In this document: positions 16,294-23,809 of the stretch, piece by piece
Position numbering within the stretch: the stretch's first letter is position 1
Layout: the number at the start of each line of letters is the position of its first letter
IMG/VR virus record: IMGVR_UViG_3300011113_000675
Span: 62,001-126,000 of that record
Length of the DNA: 64,000 nucleotides
Reading direction: 5' to 3' (one strand)
Origin: a virus
Position numbers and translations under genes: made by a program
Notes under the pieces: model-generated
The model's input: only the letters and a program-made list of their open reading frames with translations
Told to the model about the DNA's origin: nothing
The model's database searches: none

Positions 16294-16710
16294 CTACTTG
16301 TTTAACAACCAAGACGAAGATTGAATCTTATCACCAAGTCCATCAATCAACTTGATACCCCACCAATCACATACCTGTCTCTCAGGGATTGAATTATTGT
16401 TTTGGTCCCCACCATTGGCGAAAATAAGTTCGTTTGTTGGATCCTCTCCAGAATGAATCAAACCGAGTGTCTTACATACAGTTCTATCCGTATCAATGGA
16501 TAGAAATGCTTTGTCAACCATTTTTAGGTTTTCGATAATGAACATTCTTTCATCTTCGTCTTGGAACTCTTTACTACCTTTCAACTCTCTCTGTTTGTCG
16601 TTATTTACAATTACATAGAGTTTATCCCCATGTTCTTTGGCTTTATTGAAATATTCAATATGACCTTTATGAACAGGATTAAAATATCCGCTTACAATTA
16701 CAATTTTCAT
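16294..16710 (-). CDS. Cytidylyltransferase-like nucleotidyltransferase
   Basis: 138 residues starting IVIVSGYFNPVHKGH, the HxGH nucleotide-binding motif (H14-K-G-H17) of the TagD/RfaE2 family. These enzymes attach AMP or CMP to a phosphorylated alcohol or sugar. A second family member lies at 61404. Its ATG overlaps the stop of the small upstream gene by 4 nt. The substrate is unknown. Confidence 0.75.
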   Translation of the reverse strand: MKIVIVSGYFNPVHKGHIEYFNKAKEHGDKLYVIVNNDKQRELKGSKEFQDEDERMFIIENLKMVDKAFLSIDTDRTVCKTLGLIHSGEDPTNELIFANGGDQNNNSIPERQVCDWWGIKLIDGLGDKIQSSSWLLNK

Positions 16711-16895
16711 TTCGTTTCGTAGGTTAAAGTTTCTAATTCTAGTTCACTTTCATAGAAATATGGACATGCCCAAACAGGTTTATCACATTTGAGTTTAACC
16801 ATTCTTCCTTTGTTGTATCCAAGAGAAATGACTATTGCCCATCCTGAATACTTTGTTTTAACTCTGTCTCCAACTTTTAATTCGCTAAATGTCAT
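16707..16895 (-). CDS. Small SH3-like protein
   Basis: 62 residues with a beta-barrel pattern (ELKVGDRVKTKYSGWAIVISLG), like small KOW/SH3-type phage proteins. Overlaps both neighbours (4 nt and 11 nt), so it is translationally coupled. Confidence 0.55.
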   Translation of the reverse strand: MTFSELKVGDRVKTKYSGWAIVISLGYNKGRMVKLKCDKPVWACPYFYESELELETLTYETK

Positions 16896-17193
16896 CTTCT
16901 ACAGTATCGAGTTCAAAGTTACTAAATTTTAATCCCCACATCAAAGAAATCATTGACATTTGTTGTTCAGCCATTTTAGCATACATACGAAGTTCTTTCA
17001 TAAGGTATTTTTTACCCCATTTTTTCCATTCTTCGTTTTGTTCCATAGTCATAGTCCAATCAGTATACCAACTATCCTTACGGTCCTTGACATCGTCAAA
17101 TGTTACGGGATGACCTGCGATCTCGAACATCTTGTTTATCATATCGACAACCATTTTTTGTTTTTTCTGTTCTTTAGATAATCTCGGTTTCAT
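16885..17193 (-). CDS. Helical protein, unknown
   Basis: 102 residues, basic N-terminus (MKPRLSKEQKKQK), helical, with several Trp and Met. It begins immediately after the Cys tRNA gene and opens a three-gene overlapping unit. No family recognised. Confidence 0.6.
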   Translation of the reverse strand: MKPRLSKEQKKQKMVVDMINKMFEIAGHPVTFDDVKDRKDSWYTDWTMTMEQNEEWKKWGKKYLMKELRMYAKMAEQQMSMISLMWGLKFSNFELDTVEDDI

Positions 17194-17209
17194 AATTTTT
17201 ATTGTTTAG

Positions 17210-17283
17210 AGGTCAAGAAGGGATTCGAACCCTTGGATACTTGTTTTGCAGACAAGCCCCTTAAGCCACTTGGGTACTTGACC
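17210..17283 (-). tRNA. tRNA-Cys (GCA)
   Basis: Acceptor GGTCAAG/CTTGACC, anticodon stem CTTGT/ACAAG with loop CTGCAAA, T-loop TTCGAAT. Confidence 0.88.
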
Positions 17284-17289
17284 GTTTTG

Positions 17290-17361
17290 TGTGACCGAAG
17301 AGAATCGAACTCTTACATGAAGTGCCACAAACTTCCGCCCTACCATTAGGCCACAGCCACC
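17290..17361 (-). tRNA. tRNA-His (GTG)
   Basis: Anticodon stem GAAGT/ACTTC with loop TTGTGGC, T-loop TTCGATT; acceptor GTGGCTG/CGGTCAC with two wobble pairs and an extra 5' G at -1. Confidence 0.85.
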
Positions 17362-17376
17362 ATATAATCTTAATGT

Positions 17377-17444
17377 AAGTCAGGACGGGTTTCTAACCCG
17401 CTCTTCAGTTAATCACTGCGTGCTGCCATTTACACCACCTGACT
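17377..17444 (-). tRNA. Degenerate tRNA-like gene, isotype unresolved
   Basis: Acceptor AGTCAGG/CCTGACT and D-stem GTG/CAC are sound. The anticodon arm has only CAGT/ACTG around a 5-nt loop GATTA, and the T-loop is TTAGAAA instead of TTCRANN. It may be a decayed tRNA or a tRNA mimic. The acceptor is identical to that of the neighbouring element. Confidence 0.4.
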
Positions 17445-17510
17445 AATTTTTAGATTTCTAAAACTCATCCCTAACGGGGTAAAGAAACTCCATCTTATTT
17501 GTTTTTTGCG

Positions 17511-17601
17511 TAGTCAGGACAGGATTCGAACCTGTAACTTTTGTCTTTTGGTTCCGAAAATCGGATTACTCACCAACACGTTACCCTTGCGTCACCTGAC
17601 T
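17511..17601 (-). tRNA. tRNA-like gene with enlarged anticodon arm
   Basis: Acceptor AGTCAGG/CCTGACT, D-stem ACG/CGT and T-arm ACAGG-TTCGAAT-CCTGT are regular. Between them a stem TTGGT/ACCAA closes a 19-nt region that itself forms TCCGA/TCGGA around TTT. Without the 6 nt GAGTAA the two stems would stack into one 10-bp helix. The anticodon cannot be read with confidence; Lys (TTT) is one option. Confidence 0.45.
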
Positions 17602-17614
17602 ATAAAGTGAATGG

Positions 17615-17688
17615 TACTCCGTACGGGACTCGAACCCGTAAGCTCTCCCGTGAAAGGGGAGTGTCCTAACCAATTAGACGAACGGAGC
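17615..17688 (-). tRNA. tRNA-Glu (TTC)
   Basis: Acceptor GCTCCGT/ACGGAGT (one wobble), anticodon stem CTCCC/GGGAG with loop CTTTCAC, T-loop TTCGAGT. Confidence 0.9.
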
Positions 17689-17700
17689 TTGTTTGTCTTA

Positions 17701-17729
17701 CAAAGATACTACAATATTTCAAAGAACAA
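17701..17729 (-). promoter_or_regulatory. Host-type promoter of a tRNA operon
   Basis: Minus strand: TTG (17729-17727), 18 nt, TATCTTTG (17708-17701), just upstream of tRNA-Glu. It can drive the minus-strand genes below it. Confidence 0.6.
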
Positions 17730-17746
17730 AAGAAGTCATAAAAAAA

Positions 17747-17773
17747 CCCCGAACTTTTTTTAAGAGTTCGGGG
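17747..17773 (-). terminator. Hairpin terminator
   Basis: Stem CCCCGAACT/AGTTCGGGG with a T-run on the minus strand. Confidence 0.65.
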
Positions 17774-17986
17774 TTTGAAAAATTAGTTTTTACAAGTAAA
17801 AAAAATTTCTATCTTATGACATCCGAACTACAGGGCAAATAGGTTCATAACAACAATTTTCTTGTTGATTATTACTGATAATATTATGACTTGTAGTTCT
17901 CATTGTTCTATAATTACTTCAAATGTATGAAATGTTTTAATTTTGTCAAATGTTTTTTATGGATAGAACTTTTAATTCTATGCATA

Positions 17987-17993
17987 TATTTAT
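17987..17993 (+). promoter_or_regulatory. TATTTAT box deciding the HNH start
   Basis: Ends 4 nt before the ATG at 17998; the longer frame from 17950 would start upstream of it. Confidence 0.5.
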
Positions 17994-17997
17994 TATT

Positions 17998-18369
17998 ATG
18001 GAAAAAAAAGTTTGTTCAACCTGCAATGAAGAAAAACCATTGACTGATTTTTATTTGCGCAATTCAAGAAATAATAAACCTTATGATAGATGTAAAAAAT
18101 GTTTTAACCGTTATTGTGGTGACCGATGGATCACTAAAAAGATTAACGCAATAATTTACAAAGGTTCTAAATGCCTTGATTGCTTTTTATCCTATCCTAA
18201 TGAACCATATGTAATTTTTGATTTTCATCATCGTGAGCCAAACGAAAAAGATTTCGATTGGGGTAAATTAAGATTGAAATCTGATAATACCATAAAGTCC
18301 GAATTAGATAAATGTGATTTACTATGTTCAAATTGTCATAGAAAACGACATCATTTATCTGATTTGTAG
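17998..18369 (+). CDS. HNH endonuclease, probably free-standing homing type
   Basis: 123 residues. An N-terminal zinc cluster (CSTCNEEKPLTDFY, CKKC) is followed by an HNH core FDFHHRE ... CDLLCSNCHRKRHH. It is the only plus-strand gene inside the minus-strand tRNA cluster, and its stop codon overlaps the 3' end of tRNA-Arg, a typical position for a mobile endonuclease gene in phage tRNA arrays. Confidence 0.75.
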   Translation: MEKKVCSTCNEEKPLTDFYLRNSRNNKPYDRCKKCFNRYCGDRWITKKINAIIYKGSKCLDCFLSYPNEPYVIFDFHHREPNEKDFDWGKLRLKSDNTIKSELDKCDLLCSNCHRKRHHLSDL

Positions 18370-18438
18370 CCCCACCAAGATTCGAACTTGGAAATCTTCT
18401 TTAGAAGAGAAGCGGTATATCCCTTTACCTATGGAGCC
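18367..18438 (-). tRNA. tRNA-Arg (TCT)
   Basis: Acceptor GGCTCCA/TGGGGCT (two wobbles), D-stem GGT/ACC, anticodon stem CTTCT/AGAAG with loop CTTCTAA, T-arm CCAAG-TTCGAAT-CTTGG. The 3' end overlaps the HNH stop codon on the other strand. Confidence 0.87.
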
Positions 18439-18454
18439 TTAACCGATTATTGAA

Positions 18455-18619
18455 TTACTTCAATAAATCAATCTTTTTTGCGACTTCTTCGGCTTCCGCC
18501 ATAAGTTTGTCCGATTGGGTTCTGTTGGAATGAGAAGCCTTATAAGCTTCTTCCATCAACTTCTTATAAGTTTCTTGTAACCTTTCCTTTTCAGTTTTTT
18601 TCTTGAATATCCCGAACAT
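18455..18619 (-). CDS. Lacal_2735-like small protein
   Basis: A 54-residue frame starting MFGIFKKKTEKERLQ, helical and charged throughout. It matches the general form of the small Lacal_2735 family of Bacteroidota (MFG-x-FKKK start, Y-x-x-L-x-x-E, SNR-x-x-SD). Function unknown. A homolog otherwise found in host-type genomes supports the Bacteroidota assignment. Confidence 0.65.
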   Translation of the reverse strand: MFGIFKKKTEKERLQETYKKLMEEAYKASHSNRTQSDKLMAEAEEVAKKIDLLK

Positions 18620-18662
18620 AATTTAGAATTAACACTATCGTCTTTGAAAGTTTATTTAACGT

Positions 18663-18908
18663 TTATGCCTGACGGCTAGATAATTTTCTTTCAAGTTTAT
18701 CAAGACGTGAATCCATTGTTCGATAAATGTCATCGACAATTCTATCACGATCTCTCAGTTGATTTTCAATTTCTCTTGCAAGAAATTGGTGAATCTGTTG
18801 TATTTCTTCTTTTTGTTTATTCACCCTAACAAAAGCCATAACCGCAACCACCGCAACTGCAATGACCACAATTATAGACATTCCTAAAATAAATGATATT
18901 AAATCCAT
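18663..18908 (-). CDS. Single-pass membrane protein with coiled coil
   Basis: 81 residues: a hydrophobic N-terminal helix (about 4-27) followed by a charged helix with heptad-like spacing (IENQLRDRDRIVDDIYRTMDSRLDKLERKL cannot form a globular fold; it is cited only by its ends IENQL and LERKL). Orientation and role unknown. Confidence 0.6.
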   Translation of the reverse strand: MDLISFILGMSIIVVIAVAVVAVMAFVRVNKQKEEIQQIHQFLAREIENQLRDRDRIVDDIYRTMDSRLDKLERKLSSRQA

Positions 18909-18946
18909 ATGATTTTCTCCTTTATTTCAAAGAACGATAGTGTTTG

Positions 18947-19030
18947 TATCAGGAGAGGGAATCGAACCCTCACTCGCGTTGGCGAACAACATTTTAAGTG
19001 TTGCGTGTCTACCTATTCCACCACCCCGAC
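18947..19030 (-). tRNA. tRNA-Leu (TAA)
   Basis: Class II tRNA with anticodon stem CAACA/TGTTG and loop CTTAAAA, long variable arm, T-arm GAGGG-TTCGATT-CCCTC. Acceptor GTCGGGG/TCCTGAT contains three wobble pairs. Confidence 0.88.
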
Positions 19031-19039
19031 ATTGTTTTA

Positions 19040-19069
19040 CAAATGTAATCGATTTTCAGATACTTTCAA
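19040..19069 (-). promoter_or_regulatory. Host-type promoter of tRNA-Leu
   Basis: Minus strand: TTG (19069-19067), 19 nt, TACATTTG (19047-19040), 9 nt before the tRNA. It lies across the end of the methyltransferase gene. Confidence 0.65.
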
Positions 19070-19706
19070 CCCGATGTTTCATGATTTCACAATACTTCTC
19101 GTCGACATCATAACTAACAGAATTAAACCCCAACTCTTTGGCAACTTTACTGGTGGTTCCACTTCCACCAAAAACGTCAATGATTGTTTGGTTTGGTTCT
19201 GCAGTTGTTAAAATAATTCTTCTGATGACTTCCTCAGGTATCTGACAAGGGTGTTCGGTCTTTTCCTTACTCACATTCTTTACCTGATTGATTTCCCACC
19301 AATCATAAAGTTTTGCTCCCGTCTTTCCTTCGGCAATTCGTTGTTGAATCCTTTTATCTTTGAGATTTTTGTATGGTTGTCTAACCTTTCTAAAATCAGG
19401 CTTACATCCCCACCATGAAATTAAACGACTTTGTTTCCCTGTGTTTGAATTATACACCCAACAAACAACCTGTTCACACTTGGCCTTTATTGCTTTTGGT
19501 AACAAGTTGATTGTTTCTTCGGGGTAATGAATGATTACACAAGGGGTTGGGATTTTGGATAATAGTTCAATATAATCCTCTTCACTTAATTTGTCTTTGT
19601 ATTCGTTGTACGAATATTCTTGATTATAAGGTGGGTCTGTAATTGTTAATCCTTTTGGTATGACGCAGTTTCTGAAGTCGTCATTGATAATTGTTGTTTC
19701 CACCAT
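19056..19706 (-). CDS. Orphan DNA methyltransferase (N4-C/N6-A, beta class)
   Basis: 216 residues. The catalytic motif DPPYN lies at 24-28 and the SAM-binding motif DVFGGSGTT near 180, i.e. motif IV before motif I as in beta-class enzymes; HPCQIPEEVIRRII precedes motif I. No restriction endonuclease is adjacent, so it is probably an orphan that protects phage DNA or marks it. Target sequence cannot be read. Confidence 0.85.
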   Translation of the reverse strand: MVETTIINDDFRNCVIPKGLTITDPPYNQEYSYNEYKDKLSEEDYIELLSKIPTPCVIIHYPEETINLLPKAIKAKCEQVVCWVYNSNTGKQSRLISWWGCKPDFRKVRQPYKNLKDKRIQQRIAEGKTGAKLYDWWEINQVKNVSKEKTEHPCQIPEEVIRRIILTTAEPNQTIIDVFGGSGTTSKVAKELGFNSVSYDVDEKYCEIMKHRVESI

Positions 19707-19723
19707 AAAATTAATTAATCACC

Positions 19724-20422
19724 TTAAAATTCTTCTTCCCAAATTGTATTGGACTTGTCTATAATAGTGTTGTATGTGTGTTTTAATATAACAGTTTTTT
19801 CCTTAAAATCAAACTCAAATTCTCCTTGAGATCCTTCATTAATTTCCCAACCTCCGAAGTTTTCTTCTAATTCTTTATAACACCAATTTTCTATTTCGGT
19901 TGGTACAGGTTCACCATTATCGAAATCCGACTCGATATATCCACTATCTCCCCCTCCGTTATACTTCAAGGTCATGTAACCATCTTCAGGAATTTCCATA
20001 TCTTCAAAGACCCCTTTTTCTTCCCACTCTTCAATCATATCATCGTATTCAACTCCACTCGTGTCTCCTTCATCATTATAACTATAGATGTGAGTTAAAG
20101 ATATTTCTTTTTTTACAGAATCAATTGTAATTTCGAATCGTTGATAATCCATGTAAGCACTATCAGGCAATTCTGTTTCTAAATCTTCATCTTCAAAATA
20201 AAAGATAATTCTTTTCAGTATTGGTACAAGTCCGTCTGGAATTTCTGCAACATAATTATTGTCAAAGTGGGTTGGAAAGTCCTCATCACTGTATGAAATT
20301 TGTTCATGATCTGGTTCCATTTCGAATTGAATATCTCCATATTTCATTCCCAATGAAGCAAGATATCTCGCTACTCTCCCTAAATATTTTTTTTCTTCTG
20401 GTAATAGTATATTTTCTGCCAT
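19724..20422 (-). CDS. Acidic conserved phage protein
   Basis: The start is set at 20422 (MAENILLPEEKKYLG), 4 nt after the TATTTAT box at 20427-20433; a longer frame to 20473 would include it. The protein of 232 residues is strongly acidic, with a conserved-looking C-terminal block YNGGGDSGYIESDF ... YKELEENFGGWE. No known domain was recognised. Confidence 0.65.
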   Translation of the reverse strand: MAENILLPEEKKYLGRVARYLASLGMKYGDIQFEMEPDHEQISYSDEDFPTHFDNNYVAEIPDGLVPILKRIIFYFEDEDLETELPDSAYMDYQRFEITIDSVKKEISLTHIYSYNDEGDTSGVEYDDMIEEWEEKGVFEDMEIPEDGYMTLKYNGGGDSGYIESDFDNGEPVPTEIENWCYKELEENFGGWEINEGSQGEFEFDFKEKTVILKHTYNTIIDKSNTIWEEEF

Positions 20423-20426
20423 ACAA

Positions 20427-20433
20427 ATAAATA
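20427..20433 (-). promoter_or_regulatory. TATTTAT late-type box
   Basis: Minus strand; ends 4 nt before the ATG at 20422 and fixes that start. Confidence 0.5.
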
Positions 20434-20787
20434 TCAGTCTTCGAATTCTAATTTGACTGTCTTCAACATCCACTGTGGTCTTTGACTGGACGCCACATTA
20501 TTAACCCACTCTTTTGCTGACGGAATGTAATTGTTACAATCCTCTTTTACATGTTGTTCTCCAACATAACGGGTGTACACCGTTTTACCATCGGAGTTTT
20601 TGAATTCGGTCCCGAACCTTTTTTCCATTTCAAAAATTCCTTCACTATGGTGTCTGAACATTCTATGTAAGGAATCACCAAACCAAGATTTGGTCTCATC
20701 CAACCATTCGTGGAGGTGAATATAGTCTTCGGGTTTTCCACCAAATTTTTTGGCAGATGATTTAGCATGTAAGTTTGGATGTGCCAC
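20434..20787 (-). CDS. DUF6915-like protein
   Basis: 117 residues beginning MAHPNLHAKSSAKKFGGKPED, then HEWLDETK, HRMFRHHSEGIF and YVGEQHVKEDC. This His-rich pattern matches the DUF6915 family found in phages and bacteria. The histidines suggest metal binding, but the activity is unknown. Confidence 0.7.
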   Translation of the reverse strand: MAHPNLHAKSSAKKFGGKPEDYIHLHEWLDETKSWFGDSLHRMFRHHSEGIFEMEKRFGTEFKNSDGKTVYTRYVGEQHVKEDCNNYIPSAKEWVNNVASSQRPQWMLKTVKLEFED

Positions 20788-20796
20788 AATAAAACT

Positions 20797-21513
20797 TCAA
20801 TTTATTTTTTTTATGTAAATTTTAATATTGTTTCCTGCAAAATAATGGTTTCCAATCAATTCAAAATTAGTTCTGTTAGCTAAAACTTCATTATAAATGT
20901 TTGCTCCTTTTCCGAAAATAGGATATTCTATTTTTTTCCAAATTTCATTATTTGGAAAAACCCACTGTAAATTCGTATCTTTCATCCAATTATCATCGAT
21001 TAAGATAATTCCACCTTTTGGCATAAGATTTTGTATGGATTCAAATTCTTTCCAATGATGAAGTGTTGAAGGAAAAGGATTGAACAAGTCCAAGTCAAAA
21101 CTATCCAAATGAACTATGTTGGGAACAAATGGGGGTCTTTTGAGAAATTCGACGGAATCCATACAATAAGTTTTGTAATTAATCCCATGAAAATTTTCCG
21201 AAAAAATTTCCTCACTTTGTTCACATGATACACAATCAGTATCAACCGAAGCCATCCGACCTCCGTAATTATGGACTAAACTTCCTAAAAAAAATCCGAA
21301 CAAACCGTAACCTACTTTTCCACTTGTACCAGTTTCAATTAGATTTATTTCGTCAAAATCGAAATGTTGTGAAATTAAATCTTTAAAAATTTGAATCTGA
21401 TTAACTCTGTTTTGAACCAAGAAGGAATTTTCTGAGTCAGAAACATGCTTACTCATGAAATTTTTGTACTCCATTTCAGCATGATTCAGTGAAAAAATTA
21501 ATTTATCTGACAT
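20797..21513 (-). CDS. SAM-dependent methyltransferase-like protein
   Basis: 238 residues with a Rossmann-type pattern: [17 protein letters not shown] (motif I-like), MASVDTD, a conserved C-x-x-S-x-EIF, [11 protein letters not shown] and [10 protein letters not shown]. It resembles class I methyltransferases of the macrocin/CmcI-like type that act on small molecules or glycans. The substrate is unknown. Confidence 0.6.
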   Translation of the reverse strand: MSDKLIFSLNHAEMEYKNFMSKHVSDSENSFLVQNRVNQIQIFKDLISQHFDFDEINLIETGTSGKVGYGLFGFFLGSLVHNYGGRMASVDTDCVSCEQSEEIFSENFHGINYKTYCMDSVEFLKRPPFVPNIVHLDSFDLDLFNPFPSTLHHWKEFESIQNLMPKGGIILIDDNWMKDTNLQWVFPNNEIWKKIEYPIFGKGANIYNEVLANRTNFELIGNHYFAGNNIKIYIKKIN

Positions 21514-21532
21514 ATTAGTTTTTACAATTATG

Positions 21533-21617
21533 CAGAGGAGGACGGATTCGAACCCCCGTTACCTTTCAGTAAAATAGTTTTCAAGACTACCGCCATAAAC
21601 CACTCGGCCACTCCTCT
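21533..21617 (-). tRNA. tRNA-Ser (TGA)
   Basis: Acceptor AGAGGAG/CTCCTCT, anticodon stem GTAGT/ACTAT with loop CTTGAAA, long variable arm, T-loop TTCGAAT with one mismatch in the T-stem. Confidence 0.87.
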
Positions 21618-22110
21618 ATTTTATTACTTTGTACCCAAAATTATGTAAAACATCTTTACATAATTCTATAAATTCTTCAACACTTAAATTACCTTTAGCA
21701 AAATTTGCTTCGGGTGTTGCAACACCCAAGTTTTCAAAAGTAGATTCACCACCCTTGGATACAGGAACAATATGGTCAAATTGATATTTAGTCACATCCG
21801 ACGTATCAATTTCCCTACCCGATAAATAACATTTCGTTACTGAGTCCAAATACTCTTGGATTTTGACTCTATCGAAATATTTCGAATTATACGTTATGTT
21901 TTCACCTTTATATCTATCGATAAAGTGCTCCTGTTTTTTTAACCAAGGATGTAGATTTCTTTGTTTTACCACTCTCTGATACGCTTTTTCTTTTTGTCCT
22001 AATCCACAATGGTATGATATTGTAGAACGAGAACATCCAAGTTCTTTTTCTATTTGTTTGTAACTTTTTCCCTCTTCCCTAAGATTTAGTATCTGTTTTT
22101 TTAATTCCAT
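21616..22110 (-). CDS. HNH endonuclease with helix-turn-helix
   Basis: The start at 22110 ([27 protein letters not shown]) lies 4 nt after a TATTTAT box at 22115-22121. The protein of 164 residues has an N-terminal helix-turn-helix ([21 protein letters not shown]) and a C-terminal HNH core ([21 protein letters not shown]). It directly precedes tRNA-Ser, again a tRNA-associated homing-type endonuclease. Confidence 0.8.
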   Translation of the reverse strand: MELKKQILNLREEGKSYKQIEKELGCSRSTISYHCGLGQKEKAYQRVVKQRNLHPWLKKQEHFIDRYKGENITYNSKYFDRVKIQEYLDSVTKCYLSGREIDTSDVTKYQFDHIVPVSKGGESTFENLGVATPEANFAKGNLSVEEFIELCKDVLHNFGYKVIK

Positions 22111-22114
22111 ACAT

Positions 22115-22121
22115 ATAAATA
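22115..22121 (-). promoter_or_regulatory. TATTTAT late-type box
   Basis: Minus strand; 4 nt before the ATG at 22110, excluding the longer frame to 22158. Confidence 0.5.
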
Positions 22122-22239
22122 TAAGGTTCGAAACAAAAAGATACGAACTTAAACACAAATAATAGGAATGAGTATTTGCAACTGCCCATTCCCTTCAAAA
22201 GACCTACCCTGGTACGTTCTAGCGTGGTAAGTAATTTGG

Positions 22240-22311
22240 AGCTCCCACTCGGAATCGAACCAAGTTATCATGATTACAAGTCATGCGCATCGCCAGCAAT
22301 GCTTTAGGAGC
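22240..22311 (-). tRNA. tRNA-Thr (TGT)
   Basis: Acceptor GCTCCTA/TGGGAGC, D-stem GCAT/ATGC, anticodon stem CATGA/TCATG with loop CTTGTAA, T-loop TTCGATT. Confidence 0.88.
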
Positions 22312-22319
22312 TTTTTCTA

Positions 22320-23048
22320 TTATTGGTTTCTTAATCCTCTGATGTAAACATCATTTCTCGAATTTAGATTCAACACCATACCACGATCAGTTGTTGTGTA
22401 TATCCTGTATTGTCCAGCGGGAATACGATTACCAGTATAATTAATCACTACTTCTGACAAAACATTATCAGTTTTAATATCTTTTGGAGATCCAGTCCCT
22501 TCAACAATACGTATCCAAGTTTGTCTTTTTGTATCGTTGTTCATAGCATTAATTGGTATTAGAACTACGATATAAGAAAAACTATCATTAACAGTATTTT
22601 TTGCAATTTTTACTGTTTTGAAATTAAATGCTTGGACAGGATTACCAAATGTGTCAATTCCTCCACTTGTTTGGGGAACATCAACTTGCATAATTTGTGG
22701 TAATCTACCATCAATCCAGTGAGGCATATTAATATAATTTGAAAAATTTGGAAAATTGGATTTCATGTTCTCTCCAAGACCAACCCCATGAAACCCAACG
22801 AAGGGTAATCTTCCGGTGAATGGTACAGTCATCAAATAGTTCCTAATCATCGTATGTTTCGATCTTGGTTCAACGAAAATATACGCTCTCAACGATGTTT
22901 GTGTACCACCAACACTCGATGTTGACATAGTTGCATGTTCCATGTTAACAACTGGATTGATTTCACTACCAAGAATATCTTCTTTCGAACAAGATGTTAG
23001 AAATACTAAAAATGTGAGGAGAGACAGTAATAAGTGTTTAATTTTCAT
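22320..23048 (-). CDS. Lipoprotein, unknown
   Basis: 242 residues with a lipoprotein signal (LLTFLVFLTSC). The body is beta-rich with FTGRLPFVGFHGVG and a C-terminal domain GNRIPAGQYRIYTTTDRGM. No family was recognised. It stands between the Met and Thr tRNA genes and adds to the unusual number of exported lipoproteins in this genome. Confidence 0.7.
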   Translation of the reverse strand: MKIKHLLLSLLTFLVFLTSCSKEDILGSEINPVVNMEHATMSTSSVGGTQTSLRAYIFVEPRSKHTMIRNYLMTVPFTGRLPFVGFHGVGLGENMKSNFPNFSNYINMPHWIDGRLPQIMQVDVPQTSGGIDTFGNPVQAFNFKTVKIAKNTVNDSFSYIVVLIPINAMNNDTKRQTWIRIVEGTGSPKDIKTDNVLSEVVINYTGNRIPAGQYRIYTTTDRGMVLNLNSRNDVYIRGLRNQ

Positions 23049-23087
23049 GATTGTTTTGTTTTATTGTGTTTTTATCGAGTTTCAAAG

Positions 23088-23161
23088 TGGGCCTGGTAGG
23101 AATCGAACCTACTACCTTCACATTATGAGTGTGCCGCTCTAACCTAGTGAGCTACAGGCCC
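23088..23161 (-). tRNA. tRNA-Met (CAT)
   Basis: Acceptor GGGCCTG/CAGGCCC, D-stem GCTC/GAGC, anticodon loop CTCATAA, T-arm GTAGG-TTCGATT-CCTAC. Elongator-type; an Ile tRNA with modified CAT cannot be excluded. Confidence 0.85.
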
Positions 23162-23205
23162 GATTAATGTAAATACTAATTACGTTTGTTCTTTAATCAA
23201 CATGA

Positions 23206-23236
23206 CAAAGGTAATAAAATTTTTAATTTACAACAA
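23206..23236 (-). promoter_or_regulatory. Host-type promoter of the tRNA-Met operon
   Basis: Minus strand: TTG (23236-23234), 20 nt, TACCTTTG (23213-23206). Confidence 0.65.
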
Positions 23237-23260
23237 CTTTCGTTTCTAAAAAAAATAAAT

Positions 23261-23268
23261 TACTTTTG
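23261..23268 (+). promoter_or_regulatory. Host-type -7 box of the HNH gene
   Basis: TACTTTTG, 16 nt before the ATG at 23285, divergent from the tRNA-Met promoter. The -33 element is weak. Confidence 0.5.
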
Positions 23269-23284
23269 TCGAAATATTTGATAA

Positions 23285-23770
23285 ATGAGTACAGTATTAG
23301 TTTTGAACTCTGATTACACTCCTTTGAATGTAACAAGTGTACAGAGAGGATTTGTTTTGGTCACCAAAGGAAAGGCGGAAGTGTTAAGGTCGGATGAGAA
23401 TCCAATTGTAACAGGTTACAAGACGTTTATACGACCCGTTATCATACGCCTATTGAAATATATCAGACATAGAACAAGGCTCAATAAACCGAATCGTAGT
23501 CGTATCTATAAAAGGGACGGATATGAGTGTGTTTATTGTGGGTCAAAAAAGAATCTAACATTAGACCACGTAATACCCAAATCAAGAGGAGGTTCCAATG
23601 AATGGACAAACTTAGTTACTTGTTGCTCAAAGTGTAATAGAGATAAGGACAACAAAACTCCTGAGGAAGCTAAAATGCTAATGAAAAAACCAGCATACGA
23701 ACCACCAATAATGTATGATAATGTGGTATTATTAAATGTCTGGACAGATTTTCAGAAATCTTTTGTATAA
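23285..23770 (+). CDS. HNH endonuclease family protein
   Basis: 161 residues. The N-terminus VLVLNSDYTPLNV and GKAEVL belong to a widespread bacterial and phage HNH family; the nuclease core is CVYCGSKKNLTLDHVIPKSRGG ... CCSKCNRDKDNKTP, listed here only by its ends CVYCG and CNRDK. Unlike mobile HNH genes it may serve DNA processing in the phage cycle. It lies 39 nt upstream of clpP. Confidence 0.8.
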   Translation: MSTVLVLNSDYTPLNVTSVQRGFVLVTKGKAEVLRSDENPIVTGYKTFIRPVIIRLLKYIRHRTRLNKPNRSRIYKRDGYECVYCGSKKNLTLDHVIPKSRGGSNEWTNLVTCCSKCNRDKDNKTPEEAKMLMKKPAYEPPIMYDNVVLLNVWTDFQKSFV

Positions 23771-23792
23771 AATAAAAATTGTATTAACTTTG
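23763..23792 (+). promoter_or_regulatory. Host-type promoter of clpP
   Basis: TTG (23763-23765), 19 nt, TAACTTTG (23785-23792). The in-frame GTG at 23792 overlaps the box, so translation must start at the ATG at 23810. Confidence 0.7.
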
Positions 23793-23809
23793 TGGAAAAT
23801 AAATTAGAT

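Larger units (their letters stand above)
17689..17997. other. Intergenic region without a gene
   Basis: About 310 nt. It holds the minus-strand tRNA promoter, a strong hairpin at 17747-17773 (CCCCGAACT/AGTTCGGGG) that can end minus-strand transcripts from the right, and AT-rich sequence before the HNH gene. No further coding frame or tRNA was found. Confidence 0.5.

Noticed and set aside
23792-23809. GTG at 23792 as the clpP start
   Set aside because: The GTG overlaps the TAACTTTG promoter box, so it would not be in the transcript; ATG at 23810 is used.
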